Shown here: positions 29,250 to 39,345 of the stretch, one piece after another
Numbering within the stretch: the stretch's first letter is position 1
How the letters are laid out: every line of letters begins with the position of its first letter
NCBI GenBank assembly: GCA_037046615.1
Contig: JBAOHD010000017.1
Coordinates: forward strand, 1 to 64,000
Direction: 5' to 3'
DNA length: 64,000 nt
Source of the DNA: Phosphoribacter sp037046615
GTDB lineage: Bacteria; Actinomycetota; Actinomycetes; Actinomycetales; Dermatophilaceae
Made by a program: the position numbers and the translations under genes
The notes under the pieces: generated by a model
What the model was told of the DNA's origin: nothing
The model's input: the letters and a program-made list of their open reading frames with translations, nothing else
The model's database searches: none

Positions 29250-30398
29250 GCGTCTGGGACGACGTCGTCGGACAGTCGCAGACCGTCCGCGCGCTCAGCC
29301 ACGCCGCGAGTGAGTCGGCCGGCATGACCCACGCGTGGCTGCTCACCGGACCGCCTGGCTCCGGGCGCTCGACCGCGGCCCGCGCCTTCGCCGCCGCGCT
29401 CCAGTGTGAGCAGCATGGTTGCGGGGTATGCCGTGACTGCCGCACCGCGATCGAGGGCACTCACGCCGACGTGACGATCGTCGCGACCGAGGGCCTGTCG
29501 ATCAAGGTCGAGGACACCCGAGCGCTCGTCCACGAGGCCGGGCTGCGACCCTCGGTGGGCCGGTGGCGGGTCATCGTCATCGAAGACGCCGACCGGCTCA
29601 CCGAGCGCGCCGCCGACGCCCTGCTCAAGGCCCTCGAGGAGCCCACCCTCGCGCACCGTGTGGATCCTCTGCGCGCCGTCGCTCGAGGACGTGATCATCA
29701 CGATCCGCTCCCGCTCACGGCACGTCCGCCTGCGGACGCCTCCCGCCGGGGCGGTGGCCGAGCTGCTGACCCGGCGGGACGGCATACCAGGCCCCATGGC
29801 GGCGTATGCCGCGCGGGCCGCGCAAAGCCACGTAGGGATGGCCCGGCGACTGGCCCGGGACGACGCGGCGCGCAATCGTCGTCACGAGATCGTGTCGCTG
29901 CCGCTGCGGATCCGGTCGGTGGGTGACGCCGTCGGCGCGGCGGCCGATCTTGCCGGGATCGCGACCGACGAGTCGTCGGCGTCGTCCGCCGAGCGCGACG
30001 CGCGGGAGCGGGTCAAGCTCCTGGAGACCCTCGGCGCCGATCCGTCCGCGCGCACCCAACCTCCGCACGTCCGCTCCCAACTGTCGGCGCTTGAGCGGGA
30101 GCAGAAGGCCCGGTCGACCCGCCACGGTCGTGACGTCGTCGACCGCGCTCTCGTGGACCTGCTGTCGATGTATCGCGACGCCCTCGTCGTCCGGGCCGGT
30201 GCGCGAGTCGACCTCGTCAACACCGAGGTGACCGACCAGGTCCACGCGCTGGCCTCGTCGATGTCCTCCGAGCGGCTGCTGCAGTGCATGGACGCCATCG
30301 GTGAGGCCCGCGAGCGGATCAACCTCAACGTGCCGCCGCTGCTCGCGCTGGAGGCGATGGCCGTGGCACTGCAGGTGCCAGCTCGGACGGACAGGTAG
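29246..30398 (+). CDS. holB: DNA polymerase III delta' subunit
   Basis: This clamp-loader subunit starts MSVWDDVVGQ at 29246, with TGPPGSGRST as P-loop, zinc-binding cysteines in CGVCRDC and sensor/arginine region motifs VIEDADRLTERAADALLKALEEP. One extra base near 29653 shifts the frame, after which it continues RTVWILCAPSLEDVIITIRSR. About 384 residues in total, normal for the family. It overlaps tmk by four bases and ends 44 bases before an exported peptidase gene. Confidence 0.88.
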
Positions 30399-30442
30399 CC
30401 TCAAGTCCGCCGTTGGATTCGACCACGAGGAGCCTGGTCCTG

Positions 30443-32036
30443 ATGACCGACCGTCCCATCCGCCGCCGCCGCTGGCTGTCGCTCGTCGGCGCCGGGGTCA
30501 CCGCGGCCCTGACTCTCTCGTCCTGCCTGGTGCTGCCGTTCGTCAATGGCGGGGCCACCGAGGGGCCCGGAGGGCAGACGGGCGGCCCGGCCGCGTCGGC
30601 GACGCCCATCACGACTCCGCCGCCCGACAAGCCCGAGCTGGCCCCCTATCTACTCGCAGAAAGCTCACGTGGCGCTCCTGCTCGGGTGGGGAGTGCGCGA
30701 CCATGTCGGTGCCCCTGGATTACGCCAAGCCTGACGGTGCGAAGCTGTCGATCAAGCTCTTGCGCGTGCGGGCCAAGACCGCGTCGGCGCGGATCGGGTC
30801 GCTCGTCGTCAACCCGGGCGGTCCGGGTGGATCGGGCGCGGAATACGCCTCGTATGCCGACCAGATCGTCGGGCGCGAGGTCCGCAACCGGTTCGACGTC
30901 GTCGGCTTCGATCCTCGCGGCGTGGGCGACTCCGACCCGCTGGACTGCATCGACGACGCGGCACTGGACGACTTCCTCGGGATGGACCCGACGCCGGATG
31001 ACGTCACCGAGGAGAAGGCGTTCGTCGCTGGCGGGCAGAAACTCGCTGACGGGTGCAAGGCGCGTGGCGGCGACAAGCTCGCGCACCTCTCGACGGAGGA
31101 AGCTGCCCGCGACATGGACATCCTCCGGGCCCTGCTCGGCGAACCCAAGCTCCATTACCTCGGCAAGTCCTATGGCACCTACCTCGGCGCCACCTATGCC
31201 GACCTGTTCCCGGCTCAGGTGGGGCGGTTCGTCCTCGACGGGGTCGTGCCCCCGGACCTCACCTCCGCGCAACTCTCGGAGGGTCAGGCGCGCGGGTTCG
31301 AGCTGGCCACCCGCGCCTACGTCGAGAATTGCGTCAAGAAGGGCGGCTGCCCCATCGGCACCAGCGTCGACGAAGGGATGCAGTGGATCCGGGACTTCCT
31401 CAAGCGTCTTGACTCGACGCCCCTTCCGGTTTCGGGCGACGCCCGCATCAAGGAACTCAACGAGGCCTGGGGATCGATCGGGCTTGGCCGCCGCGATGTA
31501 TTCCCGGTCGTCGTGGAACTCTCTCACGGCCGCCCTCAGTGCCGGCCAACGAGGGCGACGGCACGCCCCTGCTGCGCCTGGCCTACAACTACGCCGACCG
31601 CACCTCTTCGGGTGAATACACCGGCAACATCATGGAAGTGATCTACGCGGTCAACTGCCTCGACCGCCCCGACACCGCCGATCTCGCCATCGTCGAAAAG
31701 AACGCTGCCGAGTTCGAGAAGGCCGCCCCGACCTGGGGTCGGATGCTCGCGTGGGGCTCGGTGCCGTGCGGCGTCTGGCCGATCCAGACCACCAAGCAAC
31801 CGAAGAAGGTCAGTGCGGCCGGCAGCGGCCCGATCGTCGTCGTCGGCACGACCCGCGACCCGGCGACGATCTACGAATGGTCGGTCCAGTTGCGCGAGCA
31901 GCTCGCCAACGCGGTCCTGCTCACCTACGACGGCGACGGACACACGGCATACACGCACTCGAATGCGTGCATCGACCGGCCCATCGACGACTACTTCGTC
32001 AACGGCACCGTGCCCAAGGACGGGCTCAAGTGCTAA
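30443..32036 (+). CDS. Exported alpha/beta-hydrolase, tripeptidyl-aminopeptidase type
   Basis: The N-terminus MTDRPIRRRRWLSLVGAG with LTLSSC is a lipoprotein-like signal. The catalytic part has the oxyanion motif NPGGPGGSG, the nucleophile elbow GKSYGTYLG (Ser at nt about 31170), the acid in VVGTTRDPAT and the His in DGDGHTAY. This set and the split alpha/beta fold match the Slp/Tap family of secreted Streptomyces aminopeptidases that release N-terminal tripeptides. Extra bases near 30652, 31493 and 31535 break the frame. It ends DGLKC at 32036. The substrate is not known. Confidence 0.83.
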
Positions 32037-32153
32037 GCCCCGGCGCTCCCGCTCGACCGGCCTGAGGTATGCCGGCCGCGCCCCGGTTTCGCGGCGCGGC
32101 GCGGCGTCCGTATACTCGTCAGCCGTGCCCCTGGTCGGCTGACCGGGCCGCAC

Positions 32154-32226
32154 GCCGCCTTAGCTCAGTCGGCAGAGCGATTCACTCGTAATGAATAGGT
32201 CTGGGGTTCGACTCCCCAAGGCGGCT
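32154..32226 (+). tRNA. tRNA-Thr (anticodon CGU)
   Basis: A clover-leaf can be drawn by eye. The acceptor arms GCCGCCT/AGGCGGC (32154-32160 and 32219-32225) carry discriminator T. The anticodon arm ATTCA/TGAAT encloses the loop CTCGTAA, with CGT as anticodon, and the T arm is GGGTTCGACTCCCC-like. CCA is not encoded. It reads the ACG threonine codon, one of the common ones at this base composition. Confidence 0.93.
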
Positions 32227-32244
32227 CAGATCACGCAGTGACCC

Positions 32245-32275
32245 GAAGGCCCCCGTCCCATGGACGGGGGCCTTC
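32245..32275 (+). terminator. Strong GC hairpin after tRNA-Thr
   Basis: GAAGGCCCCCGTCC and its complement (32245-32258 and 32262-32275) form a 14-base stem with a three-base loop, starting 19 bases after the tRNA. No T run follows, which is usual for terminators in high-G+C Actinobacteria. It separates the tRNA from the CsoR-like operator. Confidence 0.75.
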
Positions 32276-32327
32276 GCGGCATGTGTGGCGCGGTCGTCAC
32301 CTGTCCCACGATGGGATCCTTGCTTAA

Positions 32328-32343
32328 ATACCCCTAGGGGTAT
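32328..32343. promoter_or_regulatory. CsoR/CstR-type operator
   Basis: ATACCCCTAGGGGTAT is a perfect 16-base palindrome, 41 bases before the start of the sulfide:quinone oxidoreductase gene. G-tract palindromes of this form are the binding sites of CsoR-family repressors (copper CsoR and persulfide-sensing CstR). Given the downstream gene, persulfide-dependent derepression by a CstR-like protein encoded elsewhere is the likely logic. Confidence 0.75.
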
Positions 32344-32383
32344 ACCTTTGGAGCGACTACCCAAGCGTCGGAAGAGAACTCAC

Positions 32384-33842
32384 ATGGCTGATGTCGTCGT
32401 CCTCGGGGCCGGCGTCGCGGGGCACACGGCAGCCCTGCATCTGTCGCGCCTCTTGCCCAAGGGCCACACGGTGACTGTCGTCTCGCCCAACAGCATGTGG
32501 AACTGGATCCCGAGCAACATCTGGGTCGGTGTCGGCCGGATGGCCAAGAAGGACGTCGTCTTCCCGCTCGCGCCGATCTATGCCAAGCGCAAGGTGGTGT
32601 TCCGGCAGGCCAAGGCCGTCGCGATCCACCCCGAGGGCGACTCCGACGATCGCCGAGCCGCGGTGGACATCGTCTACACGGGCTCGGACAAGGCGGGCGT
32701 GCAGGAGCGGATCCGCTATGACTATCTGGTCAACGCGACCGGGCCTGCGCTGAAGTTCGGTGCGACCCCGGGGCTCGGGCCGGAGCATGGTCACACGGTC
32801 TCGGTCTGCACCGCTGACCACGCGATCGAGGCGGCTGCCAGCTTGGCCAGCATCATCGCCGATCTCAAGCGGGGCGAGCGCACGCACCCTCGTCGTGGGT
32901 ATGGGTCACGGGACCTGCACCTGTGAGGGCGCTGCCTTCGAGTATGTCTTCAATGTCGACCATGAGCTCCGCCAGGCGGGTGTCCGAGATCGTGCGCGGT
33001 TGATCTACCTCACCAACGAGAAGGAACTTGGCGACTTCGGCGTCGGTGGCATGACCTTCGCTGACATGGGGTTTGAGACATCGTCCGAACTGTGGACCGG
33101 GTCGCTGTTCCGCGAGCGGGGAGTCGAGGCCATCCTCGGAGCTCACGTCGAGCGGGTCGAGCCAGGGATCGTGCACTACGAGACCCTCGATGGTGAGCGC
33201 CACAGCCTCGCCTTCGACTTCGCCATGCTGCTGCCCCCCTTCGGTGGGGTGCCGTTGCAGGCCTTCGACAGCAGTGGAGGCGACATCACCAGTGAGCTCT
33301 TTGCCCCGAGTGGCTTCATGAAGGTCGATGCCGACTACACCTCGAAGCCCTTTGAGGATTGGCGTCCCGAGGACTGGCCCAAGACCTACATCGCCCAGGG
33401 ATACGACAACATCTGGGCGGTCGGGATCGCCTTTGCCCCGCCGCACCAGATCTCCCGACCTCGGAAGTCGCCCAACGGCACGGTCATCACCCCGTCTCCG
33501 CCGCGGACCGGGATGCCCTCGGGCGTGCAAGGCAAAGTGGCAGCTCAGTCCATTGCGGCTCGGATCAAGCACGGGCCCTCCGCGGTGGCCCACGAGGCGT
33601 CGATGGCCCACATGGGCGCCGCGTGCGTCGCATCGGCCGGCACCGGGCTGCGCGATGGGTCAGCAGCGGCCATGACGATGATGCCGATCGTCCCCGACTA
33701 CGAGAAGTTCGCCACGGGACGCGATCTCAAAGACACGCGAGGAGAGATCGGCCTCGCGGGCCACTGGGTCAAGTTCATGCTCCACTACCTGTTCATCCAC
33801 AAGGCCAAGGCCCGCCTGGGCTGGCAGTTCATCCCGGAGTGA
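32384..33842 (+). CDS. Sulfide:quinone oxidoreductase-like flavoprotein
   Basis: This FAD enzyme of about 485 residues starts MADVVVLGAGVAGHTAALHL, with the dinucleotide fold GAGVAG. SQR oxidises sulfide to sulfane sulfur and passes electrons to quinone. Cysteines are found in SVCTADHA, GHGTCTCEGAAFEY and MGAACVAS, the three regions where SQR has its redox cysteines. A C-terminal amphipathic helix region (GHWVKFMLHYLFIHKAKA) may bind the membrane. An extra base near 32886 breaks the frame. The CsoR/CstR-like palindrome upstream and a small basic protein downstream complete a sulfide-stress unit. Confidence 0.82.
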
Positions 33843-33845
33843 GAC

Positions 33846-34020
33846 ATGACCGACGCTGCCGTTCCTCCGCATGCCCCGCGACCCCATCGCCGACCTCTCC
33901 ACGGCTCCGCTGCCGACGGCCAAGACCCTCAAGCGCCGCAAGAGCATCCCGATGCAGCTGGTCCGCTTCGTCATCGTCAACAGTCGGATGATGCGGATGG
34001 TCCTCAAGGGCCACCACTGA
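33846..34020 (+). CDS. Small basic protein downstream of SQR
   Basis: Read from ATG 33846 (MTDAAVP) with one extra base near 33868, or from the in-frame ATG 33871, it gives about 49-57 residues: MPRDPIADLSTAPLPTAKT, then LKRRKSIPMQLVRFVIVNSR and a basic end MMRMVLKGHH. The C-terminal half is amphipathic and cationic, suggesting membrane or protein contact. It starts four bases after the SQR stop, so it is co-transcribed. The function is unknown; co-location suggests help in sulfide oxidation. Confidence 0.6.
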
Positions 34021-34036
34021 GGGCTTATCGGCGACC

Positions 34037-34474
34037 CTAGAGCGGCAGTCGCATCCAGACCGACAGCTCTTCGGTGAAGCCGTGCTTGCGGTAGAGCCCG
34101 CGAGCCCCGTCGTTGTCGACCTCGGTCTCGAGGAACATCGCCCGCGCCCCCGCATCCTGCGCTGCTGCCACGCATCGGACCACGAGAGCCGACCCGATCC
34201 CGGCACCGGTGCGGGCGGCATACAGCTCATCGAGGAGCGCCTCCCGGCCCCCGGACTCGACCGACCATCCCCACGTGAGCACGGCATAGCCGACGAGGTG
34301 CTCCCCGTCCTGCGCGACCCACACCTGCCCGTGCTCGTCACCGGCGAGCAGTGGGACGAGCGCCCCGCGGGCTCCGGCCTCGTCCCACAGATGCCCGTCG
34401 GCGACGCAGTATGCCGCGACGAGGCGCACCAGGGTTTCGAGGTCGTCGGGGGTGCCGCGGCGGACGTCAATCAT
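34037..34474 (-). CDS. GNAT-family N-acetyltransferase
   Basis: About 145 residues from ATG 34474 (MIDVRRGTPDDLETLVRL); an in-frame ATG at 34492 is also possible. The acetyl-CoA binding motif A region reads ELYAARTGAGIGSALVVRCVAAAQDAG, followed by MFLETEVDNDGARGLYRKHGF, as in small GNAT enzymes. There is no frame break. The acceptor substrate is unknown. It is a single gene, convergent with the SQR unit. Confidence 0.85.
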   Translation of the reverse strand: MIDVRRGTPDDLETLVRLVAAYCVADGHLWDEAGARGALVPLLAGDEHGQVWVAQDGEHLVGYAVLTWGWSVESGGREALLDELYAARTGAGIGSALVVRCVAAAQDAGARAMFLETEVDNDGARGLYRKHGFTEELSVWMRLPL

Positions 34475-34583
34475 CGGCTCAGTGTGCCGCATGGCGCACC
34501 GGGGTCGCTGGGCACTGGCGCCCGACGATTACTCCGGCCACGATGGGGTACCGCTCGGGGAGATGCGGCGACCTGGAGGGCAG

Positions 34584-35402
34584 ATGGCAGACAGTGAAGT
34601 CACCGAGACGGTGCGCGATATCGGCGGGCACCCGATCGTCGAAAACGGGGCCCGAGTGGGGTATGCCGTCAACGGCCTCGTGCACCTGCTCATCGCGTGG
34701 CTCGCGTTGCAGCTCGCGCGCGGCCCGCAGCTCGTCGCCCAAGGCCCCGTCCCCGGAGCCCCGAACGCCGAGGGGGCCGACCAATCGGGGGCTTTCGCCA
34801 CGCTCGCGGCGACCGGCGTCGGCAAGATCAGCCTCATCATCGGCGTCGGCGGCTTCGCCCTCTTGGCGCTGTGGCAGATCACCGAAGCAATCATCCGACG
34901 TGACCTCGGCACGCGTCTTAAGTCCGCCGCCAAGGCGATCCTTTACCTCGCGCTGGCGTGGAGCTGTCTGTCCTTCGTGCGCGGAGCGGGGTCCTCGAGC
35001 AAGGCCCAGACCGCCGACATCACCGCCCAGATCATGGACCGCCCGCTCGGCCAGGCCCTCGTCGCGCTCGTCGGAGCGGTCATCCTCGGCATCGCCGGCT
35101 ACCACGTTTACAAGGGTGCCAAGAAGCGGTTCCTCCACGACCTGCGCGAACACCCCGGCCAGTGGGCCGTCGTCGCCGGTCAGTTCGGCTACATCGCCAA
35201 GGGCATCGCGCTCGCGCTCGTAGGCGGCGTCTTCTTCGCAGCCGCCAAACACGGTAACGCGGCCGAGTCGACCGGTCTCGACGGGGGCTTGCGGATGCTC
35301 ATGGACCTGCCCGCCGGGCGGCTCCCACTCGTGGCGATCGCCTTGGGATTCGCCTCGTATGCCGTCTACTCAGCCGCCCGAGCCCGCTACGCGAAGGTCT
35401 GA
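34584..35402 (+). CDS. DUF1206 membrane protein
   Basis: 272 residues without frame break; TGGAGGG precedes ATG 34584. Three repeated pairs of membrane segments, each beginning with a short amphipathic entry (GARVGYAVNGLVHLLIAWLAL, GVGKISLIIGVGGFALLALW and FGYIAKGIALALVGGVFFAAA), match the triplicated DUF1206 family found in Actinobacteria and cyanobacteria. The function is unknown. It converges with the PAP2 gene. Confidence 0.85.
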   Translation: MADSEVTETVRDIGGHPIVENGARVGYAVNGLVHLLIAWLALQLARGPQLVAQGPVPGAPNAEGADQSGAFATLAATGVGKISLIIGVGGFALLALWQITEAIIRRDLGTRLKSAAKAILYLALAWSCLSFVRGAGSSSKAQTADITAQIMDRPLGQALVALVGAVILGIAGYHVYKGAKKRFLHDLREHPGQWAVVAGQFGYIAKGIALALVGGVFFAAAKHGNAAESTGLDGGLRMLMDLPAGRLPLVAIALGFASYAVYSAARARYAKV

Positions 35403-35406
35403 CGCC

Positions 35407-36177
35407 TCACCCGGAGATGGGCCGCTCGGGGGAGACGCCCACCGGCCCAGATGTATGCCGTGCGCCTCGCCCGCCGCCGGTCAGCCGTGACGTGCTCGCC
35501 GGCCTGCGACGGAGGTAGTGCCACGCGAGCAGCGCGCAGATCACGCCGTTGATCATCCCGACGATGACGTCGAGCAGGTGGTGCATCCCGCGGTAGACCC
35601 GGGCGTAAGCGACGAGGAATGGGATGACCACGCACACCGCGGTGACGACCCACCGTAGGGCCGTGTTGCTGATCCGCTGGGCCAGGAGGGCGAACGTGAG
35701 ATAGAGAGCGAAAGACGCCCCCGTGTGGCCGCTGGGGAAGCTCGACGTCGGGGGTGCCGGGTCGAGTCGCTCGACCTCAGGTCGAGATCGATTGACGAGG
35801 TTGGCCGCGATGACGAAGACCGTCGCCTGGAGCGAGATCGCCAGCGCCGGCACGAGCGCCAGCCACCACTGGCGCGTGCGCAACAGGAGGATCGCCACCG
35901 CGATGACGCACGTGCCGATGATGATCTCGGTGTTGCCGATCATCGACCACCAGTGCGTGAGGCCGTCCCACTGCTTGTTGACCGCGGCGCGGACGTCCCG
36001 GTTGATCTGGTCCTCGCCGGGAAGGTCGCCCAGCGGCCCCTTGATGAAGAAACCGCCCGCCACGATCGCCGCCCACAGCACGACAGCGGGGGCGATGGCA
36101 CGCACCGCGATGTCCCGCAGTGCGTCCCGGACAGGTGGACGCGTCTGATCCTCGGTGAAGCGGTGAACGAACGACAT
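35407..36177 (-). CDS. PAP2-family phosphatase (second of two)
   Basis: 256 residues, six hydrophobic segments. The three PAP2 catalytic motifs are seen: NRSRPEVE (a shortened KxxxxxxRP), SSFPSGHTG (PSGH) and ARVYRGMHHLLDV (SRxxxxxHxxxD-like). Such enzymes remove phosphate from phosphatidic acid, undecaprenyl diphosphate or related lipids. It starts one base from the stop of the other PAP2 gene and is in the same transcript. The two are only distantly similar, so this is not a recent duplication. Confidence 0.85.
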   Translation of the reverse strand: MSFVHRFTEDQTRPPVRDALRDIAVRAIAPAVVLWAAIVAGGFFIKGPLGDLPGEDQINRDVRAAVNKQWDGLTHWWSMIGNTEIIIGTCVIAVAILLLRTRQWWLALVPALAISLQATVFVIAANLVNRSRPEVERLDPAPPTSSFPSGHTGASFALYLTFALLAQRISNTALRWVVTAVCVVIPFLVAYARVYRGMHHLLDVIVGMINGVICALLAWHYLRRRPASTSRLTGGGRGARHTSGPVGVSPERPISG

Positions 36178-36971
36178 CAGGCCTCCGGAGGAGTGGACTG
36201 CGGTGGGCGGCCCCCCACCTGGTCAGGTCGGAAGCCGGAAAGTTTCCACGGTCCCCAATCGCGGTACCCGGCATAGGATGCCAGGGCCAGACCCACCCCG
36301 AAAATCAGGCCGGCCGTGACGTCCGAGGGGTAGTGCACCCCGAGCATGACACGGTCGACTGCCGTGATCACCATGACGAGAGCCGCCGCGGTCACGGCCA
36401 GCGCGCGTCCCTTCCGGGACAGGCGCGGCCAGAAGAGCAGGACGAGGATCGTCGACGCTGCCGCTGAGTTGGCGGCGTGCCCTGACGGGAAGCTGTAGCC
36501 GGGGGCGTGGGTGATGGCGTCTTCGACGACCGGGCGGGCGCGCTGGACGAGGATCTTGATGTCGAGTGCGAGATTCCAGCTGACCATCATCGTGAGGAAG
36601 GCCCATAGCGCTCGCGGCCCGAGCCCGAGCTTCTTCCAGACATAGATGCACACGAGCGTGCCTGCGATGTAGACCCACTTCGGCTGGAGCAACTCCTGCC
36701 AGACCAGCAGCGCGCGCACGAGGCCCGGTCGCTCGCGGGTGTAGTCGGTCGCGGTCTGGATGATCGCCTCATCGAGGTGAAGGATTGGCTCCCAGCGTGA
36801 CCGGACAACGAAGGCGACGGCCGCGACCGGGATCGACGTGCCGACGGCAAACACGCCGGCCTTGATGAGACGGTGCAGGACGCGGCGGCGACGCGAGAGC
36901 CGCGAAGGCCGAGGAGTGTATGCCGGGTCGCCGGCGGGGCGCGCGGGCTCAGACACCCCGGCCTTAGACAC
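36177..36971 (-). CDS. PAP2-family phosphatase (first of two)
   Basis: About 264 residues. Catalytic motifs are KILVQRARPVVED, YSFPSGHAANSAA and VMLGVHYPSDVTAG. The start is uncertain: GTG 36971, TTG 36986 and GTG 36956 are all in frame, and the region overlaps the end of the diacylglycerol kinase gene. A repeated SKAGVSEP-like sequence marks the start. With the kinase upstream and the second PAP2 downstream it forms a lipid-phosphate module, probably acting on phosphatidic acid or a polyprenyl phosphate at the membrane. Confidence 0.83.
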   Translation of the reverse strand: MSKAGVSEPARPAGDPAYTPRPSRLSRRRRVLHRLIKAGVFAVGTSIPVAAVAFVVRSRWEPILHLDEAIIQTATDYTRERPGLVRALLVWQELLQPKWVYIAGTLVCIYVWKKLGLGPRALWAFLTMMVSWNLALDIKILVQRARPVVEDAITHAPGYSFPSGHAANSAAASTILVLLFWPRLSRKGRALAVTAAALVMVITAVDRVMLGVHYPSDVTAGLIFGVGLALASYAGYRDWGPWKLSGFRPDQVGGRPPQSTPPEA

Positions 36972-36978
36972 CCCGGCC

Positions 36979-37900
36979 TCAGACAACTCGCACCACCAAC
37001 GCTGCCGGCTTGATCCCGCAGACGAGCTTGCGCTTGGGGCCGACAGCGTCACCGTCGAGCTCGGCCTCGACCGGACGCACTGCCTCAATGATCACATCGG
37101 TCGAGCGGCGGCGCTGCAGCCGCGGGTGGCCCCGGCGGTGGCGCGTGGCGATGTCGACGGCCACGGCGCTCCACCCGACGACCCCCTTGGGGGACAGGAC
37201 GATCGTGTCGAGCACGCCGTCGTCGACCTCCGCATCGGGCATGAGATCCACGCCCCCCGTGAGCGTGCCGCAGTTGCCGACGACGACGGTCTTGGCGTGT
37301 TGCCGGATCGGCTTGCCGTCCCCCGCGGTGACCCGGACCCCGAATCCGGGCTTGGTCATTGCCTTGGCGCCGGAGATGACGTAGGCGGGCCAGCCGAGCA
37401 TTCCCTTGACCTTCTCGTTGGCGTTGGCCATCGTGTCGGCGTCCAGACCCATGCCCGCACATGACGAGGAAGATGTCCTCCGTGTCGTCATCGCACACGA
37501 GGGTGCCGACGTCGACGCGACGGTTGTGACCACCGAGGACGACGTCGAGCGCAGCGTCGAGGTCGTCGACGGGCAGCTCGAGGTTGCGGGCCAGGAGGTT
37601 GCCGGTGCCACCGGGGAGGAGCCCGAGGGGCGTGTCGGTGTCGACGAGCGCGCTCGCCACCGACCGGACCGTGCCGTCGCCCCCGAGCGGGCACACGATC
37701 GTCGCGCCATCCTCAAGCGCCTGCTTGGCCTGGCCATGGCCGGGGTCGTCCTCGGTCGTCTCGTACCACGTCGCGTCCGGCCACCCCTGCCGCTCGCAGG
37801 CCGCCGCGACGGTGGCCTTGACCTCCGTGAGGTCGTCGAACTTCGTGGGATTGACGACAACCGCCAACCGGCCGGGGTGGGTGGTGCTCTCGGGGTCCAT
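36979..37900 (-). CDS. Diacylglycerol kinase-family lipid kinase
   Basis: About 306 residues from ATG 37900. The nucleotide motif GGDGTVRSVASAL and the LLPGGTGNLLARNL stretch define the DAGK/YegS/LCB5 catalytic domain. One extra G near 37457 breaks the frame before MGLDADTM; a second change lies near 37150. It transfers phosphate from ATP to diacylglycerol or a similar lipid. The next two genes encode PAP2 phosphatases that could reverse this reaction. Confidence 0.83.
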
Positions 37901-38006
37901 GCACGGAAGGTACCCGGTCGGGCGGCATACAACCGACTTCGTCGCCGGGCCGGTTTGAGGACCTTTGCCCGTTCCCCCAGGAGAGGTGCAGTGGTTGGGT
38001 GGCCCA

Positions 38007-39344
38007 ATGGCCTCCAGCGACCACCTCTGGCCCGAGCCGCTGCGCCGCATGCCGGACGGGACCGTCAAACAGATCAACCCCTACTCCGGCACCTCGGTGT
38101 GGACCGTGCCCGGCCGGGGCAACCGCCCCTTCGGTGTGGGCGGGCCGAGACCCGAGCCCCTCGACCCCGCGCTCGCCGGTCGGCACTGCGCCTTCTGCGA
38201 GGGCCGGTATGCCGATACGCCGCCAGAGAAGTCGCGTCTGGTCTCCGACCCTGACGGATGGCATCTCCTGCGCGGGGTGGGGGCCGATCGCCTCTATGAC
38301 AGCGTCGCGGAATTCCGACGGATCCCCAATCTCTTCGAGATCGTCACGTATGACTATTGGCGACTCAACTACGGCTATGTCCCCGATCGGGATGCATGGA
38401 CCCGGCACGACAGCTACGTGCAGACGCCGCAGGGGCGCGCTCACGTCGAGTCGGTCGCCCGCACCCGGGCCATGGCCGCAGGGATGAGTGAAGCCCAGTG
38501 GTACGGCATGTCGACGACGGAGCGCGCGGAGCGCGTCATGGCGTTCTTCGCCGGCACCCACGACGTCATCGTCGCCCGGCGCCACTACGTCGACGGGGCC
38601 ACGCACACCGACCAGCTCGCCGGCTCAGGATCGCTCACTCGGGACGAGCACGCACGCTACGTCGCGTTCACCGTCGACGCCCTGCGCTCCCTCTACGACA
38701 CCAACCGCTACGCGCGGTTCGTCGCCGTGTTCCAGAACTGGCTCCGCCCGGCCGGGGCGTCCTTCGACCACCTGCACAAGCAACTCGTCGCGGTCGACGA
38801 ACGCAGCGTCCGGACCGAGCAGGAAATGAGTCGGCTGCGGTCGAACATCAATCTTTACAACGAATACGCCGTCGATTATGCGGCGCGGCAGAATCTTGTC
38901 TTCGCAGAAAATGAGTATGCCGTCGCCTTCGCGGGATTCGGCCACCGCTATCCGGCCCTGGAGATCTACAGCAAGAGCGGATCGTGTCGGCCGTGGGAGC
39001 AGACGTCTGCGGAGATCGAGGGGATGTCCGACCTGCTGCATGCCTGCCATGCCGCGACCGGTGGCGACGTGCCGAGCAACGAAGAGTGGCACTACCAGCC
39101 TCCGGATGTCGACCTCCCAATGCCGTGGCGGATCGTGCTCAAGTGGCGCGTCTCGACGCTCGCCGGCTTTGAGGGCGGGACGAAGATCTACCTCAACACG
39201 ATCGATCCGTGGGCGCTGCGTGACCGCCTCGTGCCGCGCCTCTATGAGCTGCGGGAGCAGGGTCGGATCGCCCCGTCGATCAAGCTGACGACCGAGTGCG
39301 CATGTCGGCCCAACTCGCTGCGCTACAACCCGCTCCTCGGCTGA
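38007..39344 (+). CDS. DUF4921 protein, galactose-1-phosphate uridylyltransferase-like
   Basis: 445 residues without frame break from ATG 38007; an in-frame TTG at 37995 sits at better distance from AGGAGAGG and may be the true start. Cysteines in HCAFCEGRYADTPPEKSR resemble the zinc site of GalT, and SFDHLHKQLVA resembles the HPHxQ nucleotidyl-transfer motif of the HIT/GalT superfamily. A final CACRPNSLRYNP is characteristic of the actinobacterial DUF4921 group. The reaction is unknown, probably transfer of a nucleotide to a phosphorylated metabolite. Confidence 0.8.
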   Translation: MASSDHLWPEPLRRMPDGTVKQINPYSGTSVWTVPGRGNRPFGVGGPRPEPLDPALAGRHCAFCEGRYADTPPEKSRLVSDPDGWHLLRGVGADRLYDSVAEFRRIPNLFEIVTYDYWRLNYGYVPDRDAWTRHDSYVQTPQGRAHVESVARTRAMAAGMSEAQWYGMSTTERAERVMAFFAGTHDVIVARRHYVDGATHTDQLAGSGSLTRDEHARYVAFTVDALRSLYDTNRYARFVAVFQNWLRPAGASFDHLHKQLVAVDERSVRTEQEMSRLRSNINLYNEYAVDYAARQNLVFAENEYAVAFAGFGHRYPALEIYSKSGSCRPWEQTSAEIEGMSDLLHACHAATGGDVPSNEEWHYQPPDVDLPMPWRIVLKWRVSTLAGFEGGTKIYLNTIDPWALRDRLVPRLYELREQGRIAPSIKLTTECACRPNSLRYNPLLG

Positions 39345-39345
39345 C

